Under the pieces are notes generated by a model. It made no database searches. It saw only the letters and a list, made by a program, of their open reading frames with translations, and was not told the origin of the DNA. This document shows positions 33,123 through 41,255 of a DNA stretch of 64,000 nt, one piece after another; position 1 is the stretch's first letter, and every line of letters starts with the position of its first letter. The position numbers were made by a program, and so were the translations under genes. The DNA lies in the NCBI RefSeq assembly GCF_024300825.1, contig NZ_CP101323.1:186001-250000 (forward strand), read 5' to 3'. The DNA comes from Natronomonas gomsonensis. GTDB lineage: Archaea; Halobacteriota; Halobacteria; Halobacteriales; Haloarculaceae.

Positions 33123-34070
33123 TTAACCGATGTTCCCTCGGTCGTGTGGCTTCTCCCAGCCGATTTCGGGACCGACAGGGACGAACCCAGTCGGGTTGAT
33201 GTCATCGTGGCTGCGGTAGTAGTGAGCCTTGACGTGTTCCGTATTGCACGTCTCTGCGACGTCCGGCGTCTGATAGATATCCCGAGCGTAGTCGAAGAGA
33301 TGCTCGAAGTCACGGAGCCGCCGGACGTTACACTTGAAATGCGTGTGGTACACCGAATCGAACCGATAGAGGGTCGGAAAGAAGAACACGTCGGCAAGTG
33401 TCAGTTCCTCCCCCAAGAGGTAGCGACGCTGACCGAGAGTGTCGTCCCACTGTTCGAGTGCTTCGAACAGGTCCCGGACGGCCGCCTCGTATTCGGGTTG
33501 TGTGTCGGCGAATCCGGCTCTGTACACTCCGAGATTGATGTCACGGTGAATCGAGTCGATGATGCTATCGATTTCGTCGCGTTTACTCTCGGGGTAGAGT
33601 TTCCGTTCTCGAGTGGCGTGGGTTTCGAATGCTTCGTCGAGCATCCGAGCGATGTCCGCCGACTCGTTGTTGACGATTGTTTCCGTCTCGGTATCGTAGA
33701 GGACGGGAACCGTGACTCGACCCGTGTAGGATGGGTCCGTCCGGGTGTACACCTCTCGGAGATACTCGGCGCCGTGTATCGAGTCGGGCGTACACGCGCG
33801 TTTCGAGGGGGTGAACTCCCATCCTTCGTCCCGGCGAACGGGGTCAACGATGTCGAGAGAAACCACGCCTTCGAGTCCCCTGAGGCGGCGCACTAGCGCG
33901 GTTCGGTGCGCCCACGGACAGGCCCGAGAGATGTATAGGTGATACCGATTCGGTTCGGCAGGGAAGGCGGGAGCGTGGGCTCCAGACGACTGAATCCACG
34001 CATCGAACCCTTGGCCGTCACGCTCTCGTTCGGTTTCCGTCACCCACTCCCCGTCGACGAGTCGGCCCAT
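33123..34070 (-). CDS. Glutathionyl-hydroquinone reductase-like GST
   Basis: 315 residues from ATG 34070 (MGRLVDGEWV). The thioredoxin-fold N-terminal domain has the catalytic motif SRACPWAHRT (Cys near 52) and VPVLYDTETETIVNNESADIARML. The C-terminal helical domain contains GVYRAGFADTQPEYEAAVRDLF and LADVFFFPTLYRFDSVYHTHFKCN. These are the marks of Xi-class GSTs, which reduce glutathionyl-hydroquinones. Haloarchaea use gamma-glutamylcysteine instead of glutathione, so the physiological thiol is likely different. Confidence 0.9.
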   Translation of the reverse strand: MGRLVDGEWVTETERERDGQGFDAWIQSSGAHAPAFPAEPNRYHLYISRACPWAHRTALVRRLRGLEGVVSLDIVDPVRRDEGWEFTPSKRACTPDSIHGAEYLREVYTRTDPSYTGRVTVPVLYDTETETIVNNESADIARMLDEAFETHATRERKLYPESKRDEIDSIIDSIHRDINLGVYRAGFADTQPEYEAAVRDLFEALEQWDDTLGQRRYLLGEELTLADVFFFPTLYRFDSVYHTHFKCNVRRLRDFEHLFDYARDIYQTPDVAETCNTEHVKAHYYRSHDDINPTGFVPVGPEIGWEKPHDRGNIG

Positions 34071-34285
34071 TCTCACATCCCTCCGAAAAGTACGATACAG
34101 TTGCTGTCGGTTCTCCGACCCGGTTGGAAGGCTTCTTCGAACATCCTCAACCGACTGTTTCAGCTACTCCGACTAAGCATTCAGACACGGTCAACGGAAC
34201 CAGGTATGACGAACGAAACCGGGGTGTGACTCCAGTACCCTAGCCCCCGTAGGGCCGAAATCAACTACGGCATCGGGTCCATCGC

Positions 34286-34322
34286 GGTATACCTGATTTA
34301 GTGTAAGTTGCCTGAGATATAT
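34286..34322 (+). promoter_or_regulatory. Regulatory boxes and TATA before DsbA gene
   Basis: GGTATACCTGA (34286-34296), AGTGTAAGTTGCCTGA (34300-34315) and ATATAT (34317-34322), which is about 30 bases before the ATG at 34350. The first two match the boxes before the DoxX/MFS operon, 15 of 16 bases in the second element. Confidence 0.65.
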
Positions 34323-34349
34323 CGGTGACGGACGGGTAGTTACGAGTGT

Positions 34350-35195
34350 ATGACGGCAGAATCAGACGAACGGCCGACGATAACGCAGTTTACGGACCCG
34401 ATGTGTACGTGGTGTTGGGGGTCCGAACCGGTCATCAGGCACCTTCGGGTTGCCTACGGGAACCAGATACGAATCGAGTACGTGATGGGTGGGCTCATCG
34501 AGGACTTCGACGATTTCTACGATGCAGCCAACGACATCTCCGAACCGAGCGAAGTCGGCCCACACTGGCTTGAGGCCTCGGAAGCACACGGAATGCCGGT
34601 CGATACGGCTATCTTCGATGAAGACCCCGCCCAGTCGACGTATCCCGCCAGTGTGGCCTACGTCGCCGCACGCCAGCAGGACGAAACACTGGCGAGCCGA
34701 TACCTGCGACGGCTTCGTGAGGCCTACGCCACTCAGGTCCGGAACGTCAACCGCCGTGAGGAACAGGTCGAGATTGCGGCGTCGGTTGGACTCGATGTGG
34801 ACGAGTTCACTGCGGCCCTAGACGACGGAACCGCTCGGGCGGAATTCGAGGCGGACCTCTCTCGGACCCGAGCAACCGGGGTTCGGGCGTTTCCGACCTA
34901 CGAGATAGACGGGCCCGAGGGAACACGGCTGGCCGGCGGCTTCCAGTCCTTCGAGGAGTTGGCGGCTGCGTTGACGGCCGTCGCTCCATCACTGGAGCAA
35001 CACTCTCCCCCGACAGTAGAGCGATTCGTCGCTGACTACGGTCCCGTTGCGACTCGGGAGGTCGCCGAAGTGTACGAACTCGGAGACGGTAAGACACGGC
35101 AGACGCTACGGGCCCTCGCTGACGACGGCGTCGTGCGCTGTGAGTCCCGTGGAAACGGCCTGTTTTGGCATTCGACCACTGGAGGTGATAGCTGA
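34350..35195 (+). CDS. DsbA-family oxidoreductase with C-terminal winged helix
   Basis: 281 residues. Thioredoxin-like FrnE/DsbA fold with the redox motif CTWC in TDPMCTWCWGSEPVI near residue 19, long helical insertion, then GVRAFPTYEIDGPEGTRLAGG containing the cis-Pro strand. Residues ~225-280 look like a winged helix (YGPVATREVAEVYELGDGKTRQTLRALADDGVVRCE), an uncommon fusion that could make it a thiol-responsive regulator. No signal peptide, so cytosolic. Its TGA overlaps the next ATG by one base. Confidence 0.85.
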   Translation: MTAESDERPTITQFTDPMCTWCWGSEPVIRHLRVAYGNQIRIEYVMGGLIEDFDDFYDAANDISEPSEVGPHWLEASEAHGMPVDTAIFDEDPAQSTYPASVAYVAARQQDETLASRYLRRLREAYATQVRNVNRREEQVEIAASVGLDVDEFTAALDDGTARAEFEADLSRTRATGVRAFPTYEIDGPEGTRLAGGFQSFEELAAALTAVAPSLEQHSPPTVERFVADYGPVATREVAEVYELGDGKTRQTLRALADDGVVRCESRGNGLFWHSTTGGDS

Positions 35196-36322
35196 TGGAT
35201 GGCCTCCACCCCGGGCTCGAAGACATCTCGGTCGCCGAAACACGGCTCAGTTCCATCGACGGCGAGGCAGGCGAACTCCTCATCGGCGGCGTTCCGGTCG
35301 AGGAACTGGCAGCTAATGCGACCTACGAGGAAACCGTCTTCCTACTGTTGAACGACCGGCTGCCGACTGTCGAGGAACTGAAGGCGTTCCGGTCGGCGTT
35401 GGCGAGTCATCGTGCCATCGGCGAGGAGACACGAGCAGTCCTTCGACGAGCGGCCAACGAAGAGAAGCCGCCGATGGACGCCCTCAGGATGGGTCTCTCG
35501 ACGGCCTCGCTCGGCGTTGAGGACGAAACTACCCAAACCGCAGTCCGGAGAGTCATCGCCGTCGTCCCGACCATCGTTTCGACGTACTGGCGATACCGGG
35601 AGGATAACGACCCGATTGCGCCCCGAAGCGACCTTCGACACGCTGAGAACTATCTGTACATGATGACCGGGGACGAGCCAACCCAGGCGGCGGTTCGTGG
35701 GCTCGAAACGTATCTCAACACGGTTGTCGACCACGGACTGAACGCCTCGACGTTCACCGCCCGAGTGGTGGTTTCGGCGGAATCCGACGTGGTGTCAGCG
35801 GCGACTGCGGCCGTCGGGACGCTGAAGGGACCGCTCCACGGCGGTGCTCCCGGCCCGGTCTTGGAGATGCTCGAAGAAGTGTTCGAAACGGGCGGTCCCG
35901 AAGCGTACGTGCGGGCGAAACTCGACGCCGGAGAGCGATTGATGGGGTTCGGACACCGAGTGTATCGGGTTCGGGACCCACGTGCCGAGGTGCTTTCGAC
36001 AGCCGCCGAGCAGTTCTACGACGCGGGTGGTGACGCCGAGTTCTTCGCTGCGACGAAGACCTTCGAGGACGTGGCTACTGACCTGTTGGCCGAACACAAG
36101 CCGCAACGGCGACTGGAGACGAACGTCGAGTTCTATACTGCCGTGCTCCTTGCCGGTGTCGGCGTCCCGAAGGAGCTTTTCACGACGACGTTCGCCGTGG
36201 CGCGGGTCGGGGGATGGATGGCCCACGCGCTCGAACAGTTGGACGACAACAAACTCGTTCGGCCTCGGAGTCGCTACACGGGCCGGTCGGATCGACGGTG
36301 GAAACCGATTGACGACCGATAG
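35195..36322 (+). CDS. Citrate synthase family enzyme
   Basis: 375 residues. Citrate/2-methylcitrate synthase: LHGGAPGPVLEML (substrate His), MGFGHRVYRVRDPRAEVLS (His and Arg), LETNVEFYTAVLLAGVGVPKELFTTTFAVARVGGWMAH with the catalytic Asp position occupied by Glu-Phe-Tyr. 'NVEFYTA' replaces the usual 'NVDFYSG': Asp to Glu at the catalytic base, a notable change. Start ATG overlaps the DsbA stop by one base. Condenses acetyl-CoA with oxaloacetate or a similar keto acid; the Asp to Glu change may alter activity. Confidence 0.88.
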   Translation: MDGLHPGLEDISVAETRLSSIDGEAGELLIGGVPVEELAANATYEETVFLLLNDRLPTVEELKAFRSALASHRAIGEETRAVLRRAANEEKPPMDALRMGLSTASLGVEDETTQTAVRRVIAVVPTIVSTYWRYREDNDPIAPRSDLRHAENYLYMMTGDEPTQAAVRGLETYLNTVVDHGLNASTFTARVVVSAESDVVSAATAAVGTLKGPLHGGAPGPVLEMLEEVFETGGPEAYVRAKLDAGERLMGFGHRVYRVRDPRAEVLSTAAEQFYDAGGDAEFFAATKTFEDVATDLLAEHKPQRRLETNVEFYTAVLLAGVGVPKELFTTTFAVARVGGWMAHALEQLDDNKLVRPRSRYTGRSDRRWKPIDDR

Positions 36323-36416
36323 TTCGGCTCGCGGTTGACGCCCGCACCGACAGCCTCCCTGTTTTCCTCCCCTGCGTGTTCCGACTGTTCGGCGATCTTC
36401 GAGCTCGAAAAACAGC

Positions 36417-36731
36417 TCAGAGTACCACGACGGCCCTGCGGAGCACGAGGACGGTGAAGATACCGGTGCCGATGGACAACAGGATACTGTCCGTGCGGCG
36501 AACGACGACGAGAACAACCGCTGCAGCAGCCCATTCTGGTGGACCTCCTTGGAGGAGTTCCGGGGCGAGAATCGCGATGATGATACCTCCGGGTAACGCT
36601 TCCAGCCCGGATTTCGCGCGGTCGGATAGCTCTACCTGCTCCAAGACCCAGAGTCCCCCTGCCTTCGTCACGTAGGTGAGGACGGCCATCCCGAGGATAA
36701 TCGAGACGGGAACAACCGAGGCTTCAATCAT
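36417..36731 (-). CDS. azlD: AzlD-family branched-chain amino acid exporter subunit
   Basis: 104 residues, about four hydrophobic helices. It matches the small AzlD subunit (ILGMAVLTYVTKAGGLWVLEQVELSDRAKSGLEALPGGIIIAILAPELLQ). It overlaps by eight bases the 3' end of azlC. AzlCD exports branched-chain amino acids and analogues. Confidence 0.88.
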   Translation of the reverse strand: MIEASVVPVSIILGMAVLTYVTKAGGLWVLEQVELSDRAKSGLEALPGGIIIAILAPELLQGGPPEWAAAAVVLVVVRRTDSILLSIGTGIFTVLVLRRAVVVL

Positions 36732-37458
36732 ACCGCATCACCTTGATGAGACTCGCTGTGAGTCCGCCAATCAAAATGTACCACCGTCCGGGGAGCCACA
36801 TGAACCCCAGTATCGCCGTTCCCGCCGCGAAGCTCCACGAAAGAGCGGTTTCGGTTCCTTCCCAAAACCCGACCACGAGCGTCAGAAACACGGCCGTCAG
36901 AACGAAATCCAGGCCGTACACTGATGGGTCGTCGATGACCCCTCCAGCCGTCGACCCCACAATCGTCGCCACGACCCAGAACGACCAGATAGCGAGGCCG
37001 CTTCCGAGGAGGAAGGCACCCTGCTGATTGCCATCACGCAGCTCCTTAATCGTGAGTGCCCAGTTCTCGTCGGCCGTGAAGAAGATACTCCCGTAGGCCT
37101 GCAGCGGCGTGAGTTTGCTGAACCACGGCCGCAACGCCGCACCCATCAGGACGTACCGGAGGTTCACGATGAACGTCGTCAGGAGTATCGCCACCGCGGG
37201 CACCGGTGAACTCCACAGTTCGACGGCGATTAGCTGTGCCGCACCGGCGAGTACGGTCGCACTCATCAGGGTCGCTTCGAACGGTGTGAGTCCCGCTTGC
37301 CGGGCCAACACGCCGAATAAGATTCCATAGCCTGCGACCCCGAGCGCTATGGGGACACACTGTAGGTAGCCCTGATACAGCCCCGTAAGCGAGAAGGTCA
37401 GCTCTGGCGATGAGTGGTCATCGTCCTCTCGTCCGGTCTTGTTACCGTACTCCGTCAT
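36724..37458 (-). CDS. azlC: AzlC-family branched-chain amino acid exporter subunit
   Basis: 244 residues with a hydrophilic 25-residue N-terminus and about seven membrane helices. Family marks: GYLQCVPIALGVAGYGILFGVLARQAGLTPFEATLMSATVLAGAAQLIAVEL, VNLRYVLMGAALRPWF and FTADENWALT. It is the large subunit of the AzlCD permease and the first gene of the operon. Confidence 0.92.
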   Translation of the reverse strand: MTEYGNKTGREDDDHSSPELTFSLTGLYQGYLQCVPIALGVAGYGILFGVLARQAGLTPFEATLMSATVLAGAAQLIAVELWSSPVPAVAILLTTFIVNLRYVLMGAALRPWFSKLTPLQAYGSIFFTADENWALTIKELRDGNQQGAFLLGSGLAIWSFWVVATIVGSTAGGVIDDPSVYGLDFVLTAVFLTLVVGFWEGTETALSWSFAAGTAILGFMWLPGRWYILIGGLTASLIKVMRYD

Positions 37459-37859
37459 TGTTGAGCAGTAATTCAGAGTAGCAGTGATGGGTCGACTCTA
37501 TCAGAGAATTCGGTCATCGGCACCAAGCCTCCAGTTCCGTCGTCCAGCAGCCCTCTCGGCTCAGCCAGTCCCCACGGAATGCTGTCCGTCGGCGAGCGCT
37601 GAACGTTCGCTGACACAATCGACCGGCTAAACCCTGCGCCGTTCGCTCGGTGCGAATCCATTGCAACTCTAACGTCTCTCTGTCCATGGATATATTTCAG
37701 GTATACTACCATACCCCTGGTGTAGTTCGCTATATCTGGTTCGACAGCGACCGTCTTACCGAAGCGGGGGTTCGTTGCTGTCCTCTCCGGTTGGGCCGGA
37801 CCGGCGACCGTTTGCTGACCGACAACTCGATTATTCTGTAGCGAAAACGGCTCACGATA
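37459..37859. promoter_or_regulatory. Intergenic region with TCAGGTATAC box before HTH-10 gene
   Basis: No gene. TCAGGTATAC at 37697-37706 is the same core as in the boxes at 33020-33030 and 34286-34296. Twelve bases further TGGTGTAGTTCGC resembles AGTGTAAGTTGCC of those sites. TATA-like sequence (GGATATATTTC) overlaps the box. It may be the operator for the HTH-10 gene or for azlCD. Confidence 0.5.
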
Positions 37860-38576
37860 ATGACCGACCCAGCTGGCACGGACGGCGCCGTCCACATCTC
37901 TCTGGATTTGTGGTATCCGGACTGTTGGGAAATCGAAACGACGGAGCGGTTCGACGTGGGTATGCTCGGGTACGGCATCTACACGACGGGGGAGCGAGTC
38001 AGCACGCTGTTCACGCTGCATGCCGACACGCAGGCGGCTATCGACTCGGCTATCGACTACATCGCGGAGTATCCGTACGTCCACGCCGTCTCAGAGATGA
38101 ACCCGACATACCGACACGCGACCACCCCTGTACCGGGCAATGCCATGCGGGACCTGCTCGTCGACCACGACGGTCGGAAGCAGATTACCAACGCGTTGAT
38201 GTCACGAGGGTTCGTCTGCGCCGGGCCAATCGACATCAGGGACGGCCGAGAATTTTGGTCGCTTGCCACGAACCACGACCGCGAAACAGTCCAGTCGAAA
38301 CTCGATGAAGTGCGTGACGAGCGGGATGCGGAAATCAACGTCCGCAAAATCACGAACTCAACCTGGCAGTCGGGAGCCAACGCACTGCCGACCGAGCGGC
38401 TGACCCAGCGGCAACTCGAGGTGTTTCGCCTCGCTCGGGACGAGGGGTACTACAACTATCCGAAGGACGCTTCGGCGAGGGAAATCGCTGAGGAACTCGA
38501 AATTTCGACCTCGACACTCCACGAACACCTGCACAAGGCAGAGGCGATACTGCTCGGACAGAACGACGAACGGTGA
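37860..38576 (+). CDS. HTH-10 (bacterio-opsin activator-type) regulator
   Basis: 238 residues. The N-terminal ~170 residues form the Bat-associated sensory region (VHISLDLWYPDCWEIETTERFDVGMLGYGIY...). The C-terminus is the HTH-10 domain (LTQRQLEVFRLARDEGYYNYPKDASAREIAEELEISTSTLHEHLHKAEAILLG). Such proteins act as activators in haloarchaea. It is complete, in contrast to the truncated copy at 27.6-27.9 kb. It is a reasonable candidate for the regulator that reads the TCAGGTATAC boxes, one of which lies in its own upstream region. Confidence 0.88.
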   Translation: MTDPAGTDGAVHISLDLWYPDCWEIETTERFDVGMLGYGIYTTGERVSTLFTLHADTQAAIDSAIDYIAEYPYVHAVSEMNPTYRHATTPVPGNAMRDLLVDHDGRKQITNALMSRGFVCAGPIDIRDGREFWSLATNHDRETVQSKLDEVRDERDAEINVRKITNSTWQSGANALPTERLTQRQLEVFRLARDEGYYNYPKDASAREIAEELEISTSTLHEHLHKAEAILLGQNDER

Positions 38577-38627
38577 CCGCTCACCGCCGGCAAGCGAAAC
38601 GCGATAACGGTCACCGACGAGACATGG

Positions 38628-39851
38628 CTACGATTCGGGGGCGAACCAGGCAAGGACGAGGCCTATCACGGCGATTCCGGCCGCATAGGCGAACGCGCTG
38701 GTGTACGTATCCGTCGCGTCGATTAATACGCCCGCGACCAGCGGCGCGGTGAATGCTCCGGAGATACCTGCGGTTCCGAGCAACGAGAGGGCGGTCCCCG
38801 ACACGTTCAGGTCCACCGACTCCTGTACGTAGGTGTACACGACCCCGAAGGTGAGTTGGATGACGAACCCGGAGACGACCAGTAAGAGCGCAATCAGCCG
38901 AACGCTCGACGTGCGAGCGATGAGGAGTACAACGGGGAGGGCCACCAAGAACGAAACCTTGATGACTGGTAGCCGGCGCCGCCCGAGCACCCGGTCTGAG
39001 AGGTAGCCACCGCCCGCACGCGAAACGACGCCCACTGCTGGAAACAGCGAGGCTAGCAGGCCGCTGAGGCCCAGCGAGATGCTGAAGTTCTGCGACAAGT
39101 ACGTCGGCATCCAGCTGTTCATAAACAGGTACAGGGAGTAGGCCGCGAAGGCCAGAACACAGCCGAATCGCACGGGTCGTGATTGGAGCACCTGTGAGAA
39201 GTTCTGAATCGCGGTTTCGGAGGTTTCCCGGGGCTGTCGCTGAACGAACCGGAGCGATACCCCGAACACTACCAGTGCAGCCACGGCACACAGCGCTACG
39301 ATGAGGAAGGTGGCCGCCCAAGCGTGCGACCGAGCGACGATCGGTGTCACGACTTGGGCGAGAGCGAACCCGGCGGGCGCACTCGTCGTGAACAGTCCGA
39401 GCGCCGTTCCCCGAGTGTCGTGGGTAAACACCTGCCCGACGACGTTTGCCGATGCGGTCCAGATGACTCCGATACCGGCACCGGCGATGACGCGTGCCAC
39501 GAGGAGCAGCCAAAACAGACCGTTCGCTCCGGCCCACCAGCTGAGTATCGATGCGCCAGCGACGGTGAGGGTGGCGGCAACCGTCGCCCTCACGTCGCCG
39601 TACCTGTCGATACCGGCGCCCAGAAGGAAGTTCGTCACCGCCCATGCTCCAGGCGTCGCACTAACAATCCAGACTGCAGTTGAGGAGGAGACGCTGAACT
39701 CCGACGTGATAATCGGCAGCACGCTCGCTGGGACGATGATGTATCCCTGAGTGACCACCGAAAGCAGCCAAGCCCCGATGAGACACCCGATTGCGCTCCG
39801 CTGGTCGGTGAAACTGGCAGTCGAGACCGAGGGACCAGTTTGGGTTGCCAT
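38628..39851 (-). CDS. MFS transporter (nitrate/oxalate/sugar-type)
   Basis: 407 residues with 12 membrane helices. Motif A appears as GAGIDRYGDVRATVAAT after TM2 and again as GGYLSDRVLGRRRLP after TM8. TM5 shows TSAPAGFALAQVVTPIVA. Substrate cannot be set from sequence; the general pattern resembles the anion/organic acid symporter groups. Convergent with the HTH-10 gene. Confidence 0.88.
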   Translation of the reverse strand: MATQTGPSVSTASFTDQRSAIGCLIGAWLLSVVTQGYIIVPASVLPIITSEFSVSSSTAVWIVSATPGAWAVTNFLLGAGIDRYGDVRATVAATLTVAGASILSWWAGANGLFWLLLVARVIAGAGIGVIWTASANVVGQVFTHDTRGTALGLFTTSAPAGFALAQVVTPIVARSHAWAATFLIVALCAVAALVVFGVSLRFVQRQPRETSETAIQNFSQVLQSRPVRFGCVLAFAAYSLYLFMNSWMPTYLSQNFSISLGLSGLLASLFPAVGVVSRAGGGYLSDRVLGRRRLPVIKVSFLVALPVVLLIARTSSVRLIALLLVVSGFVIQLTFGVVYTYVQESVDLNVSGTALSLLGTAGISGAFTAPLVAGVLIDATDTYTSAFAYAAGIAVIGLVLAWFAPES

Positions 39852-40069
39852 TACCCGAAGACCCCTCGATTTGATGGTGAGTACACACCCGGATATGGCA
39901 GGTCCTATCCAGAAATTGGAGATTCACGATCAAGGCTTGCTTCGAGGATAATCGGTTCTGTGACTTACCTACGCCCCATATTCAGCACGATTCCCGAAAT
40001 TCCCCTCTATAATTACTTGCGTGGGGATTCTGGCCTGCCTGAACCTGCCATAGTCGCGTTCATCTATCA

Positions 40070-40320
40070 TCAATCGGCGGTGAGTGCCGGTATTTGATCC
40101 TCGAATAGTCTTTCGAGTGCCGTCCAGAGGATTTCCGTTGGAACCGTCTTGCTGAACCGCGCCCGCTCGTGGCCGTCGTCTTCGCGCTGTGGAATTTCGT
40201 ATTGGAAATGCAGTGGGCCAAGCTCTGAGTAGTCGTCGTCTCGGTGCCACCCACAATTGAATCCCGTTCCGGGTCGGCGTAGTGAATCCGATAGAACGCT
40301 GTCTCATCGGCAACCGCCAT
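40070..40320 (-). pseudogene. Frameshifted small gene
   Basis: ATG 40320 opens MAVADETAFYRIHYADPERDSIV, then the frame must change near 40250 to continue as WHRDDDYSELGPLHFQYEIPQ and RFSKTVPTEILWTALERLF, ending at TGA 40072-40070. The two halves together look like a haloarchaeal protein of about 80 residues with a WHRxDD.ELGP.HFQ core, seen next to small regulators (DUF7718-like, from memory). A single-base indel explains it. Confidence 0.6.
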
Positions 40321-40417
40321 TCGAATCCAGCGTCGGTGTCTCAGGCCCGGTCGGCGGAACGACACGGTCGGGGTCGATTCCCGCCTGCAGGTACCGTTTG
40401 ATCCGGATCATGGACAT
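40304..40417 (-). CDS. 37-residue frame ahead of the frameshifted gene
   Basis: ATG 40417 opens MSMIRIKRYLQAGIDPDRVV; the stop at 40306-40304 overlaps the next frame's start region by 17 bases. It has the layout of a small upstream partner (antitoxin or regulator) but no recognised motif, and may be a truncated remnant. Confidence 0.35.
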   Translation of the reverse strand: MSMIRIKRYLQAGIDPDRVVPPTGPETPTLDSNGGCR

Positions 40418-40459
40418 CGGCAGTAGAGGTGGCAGGCCTCGAGCCTGCACAGAGGCAGA

Positions 40460-40651
40460 ATGTATCTCGGTGATGCTGCGAGACTCGCTGATGTCGATCG
40501 CTGGACGATGCGGGATATTCTCCGTGAGCACGGTGTAGAACTCCGGCTCGGGCTCGTGGATGAGGAGGATGCGGCCTACGAAGCGGAGGCGGCGACGGAA
40601 CTCGAATTCGATGATGAGTCTGCTGATAACGAGACATCGGACTCGCAATGA
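40460..40651 (+). CDS. UPF0175-like antitoxin, N-terminally shortened
   Basis: 63 residues. MYLGDAARLADVDRWTMRDILREHGVELRLG is the C-terminal half of UPF0175 antitoxins, which normally have a preceding DNA-binding half of 40-60 residues. In frame upstream there is a stop (TAG at 40424) and no such half. Its TGA overlaps the ATG of the PIN toxin (ATGA), the usual arrangement. It may still neutralise the toxin but has probably lost DNA binding. Confidence 0.7.
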   Translation: MYLGDAARLADVDRWTMRDILREHGVELRLGLVDEEDAAYEAEAATELEFDDESADNETSDSQ

Positions 40652-41151
40652 CGACTACCGATATTCCAGTGGAGCCAAGCGTTCTCAATACGACCGTTCT
40701 CTCGAACTTTGCATACATTGACCAGTTGTGGGTAGTGGCCGGACTCTCGGGAATCTGTACGGTGCCGGTCGTTCGCGAAGAACTCCACACTGGTGTTGAG
40801 GATCATCTCTACCTCCAGTCAGCGCTGGACGTACTCGATGCGGAGATTCCAGTCGCGACAGTTTCGGACACTGTTGCAAACCGTGAAGCAGTCGTCAGTG
40901 ACCATCTTGATCCCGGAGAAGCACAGGCATTTGCGCTTGCCGATGCACACGACGGTCGGTTACTGACAGACGACGGCGACGCAAGGGCATTCGCGAAAGA
41001 ACAGGGCGTGACCGTTGTCGGTTCGGTCGGCGTCCTCCTGACCGCCATTGATGCTGGGCGGATTAGCGAGGAAACTGCGGATTATTGGCTCTCAACGTGG
41101 ATTGATTCGTCAATCTACTGTGCTTCGTGCTGGGGAGGAAGCCGAGCGTAG
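40648..41151 (+). CDS. PIN-domain toxin-like nuclease (DUF3368 type)
   Basis: 167 residues. Acidic PIN residues appear at VLNTTVLSNFAYIDQL (first position Asn-Thr-Thr instead of the typical Asp-x-S/T, so the first Asp is changed), PVVREELHTG (Glu), LDPGEAQAFALADAHDGRLLTDDGDARAFAKEQG (Glu, Asp, Asp). UPF0175/PIN pairs act as toxin-antitoxin systems; the PIN protein cuts RNA. The first Asp to Asn change may weaken catalysis. The last 15 residues (SSIYCASCWGGSRA) look unlike the family. Confidence 0.78.
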   Translation: MTTTDIPVEPSVLNTTVLSNFAYIDQLWVVAGLSGICTVPVVREELHTGVEDHLYLQSALDVLDAEIPVATVSDTVANREAVVSDHLDPGEAQAFALADAHDGRLLTDDGDARAFAKEQGVTVVGSVGVLLTAIDAGRISEETADYWLSTWIDSSIYCASCWGGSRA

Positions 41152-41255
41152 TAATTTTGGCAACAATACACACACTAACGGTGAAATAACCTTCTGGTGT
41201 CCAAGGTAGACCTCATAGCAACCACTTTTGAATTCCATTCAGAGCCGCCAAATGT

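Noticed and set aside
37473-38084. 203-residue leftward frame between azlC and the HTH-10 gene
   Set aside because: Overlaps the N-terminal third of the complete HTH-10 gene, and its remainder is non-conserved with the regulatory box inside it.
40247-40262. GGTTCGAATC-like T-loop sequence
   Set aside because: It falls inside the frameshifted gene and the flanks do not pair as tRNA arms.
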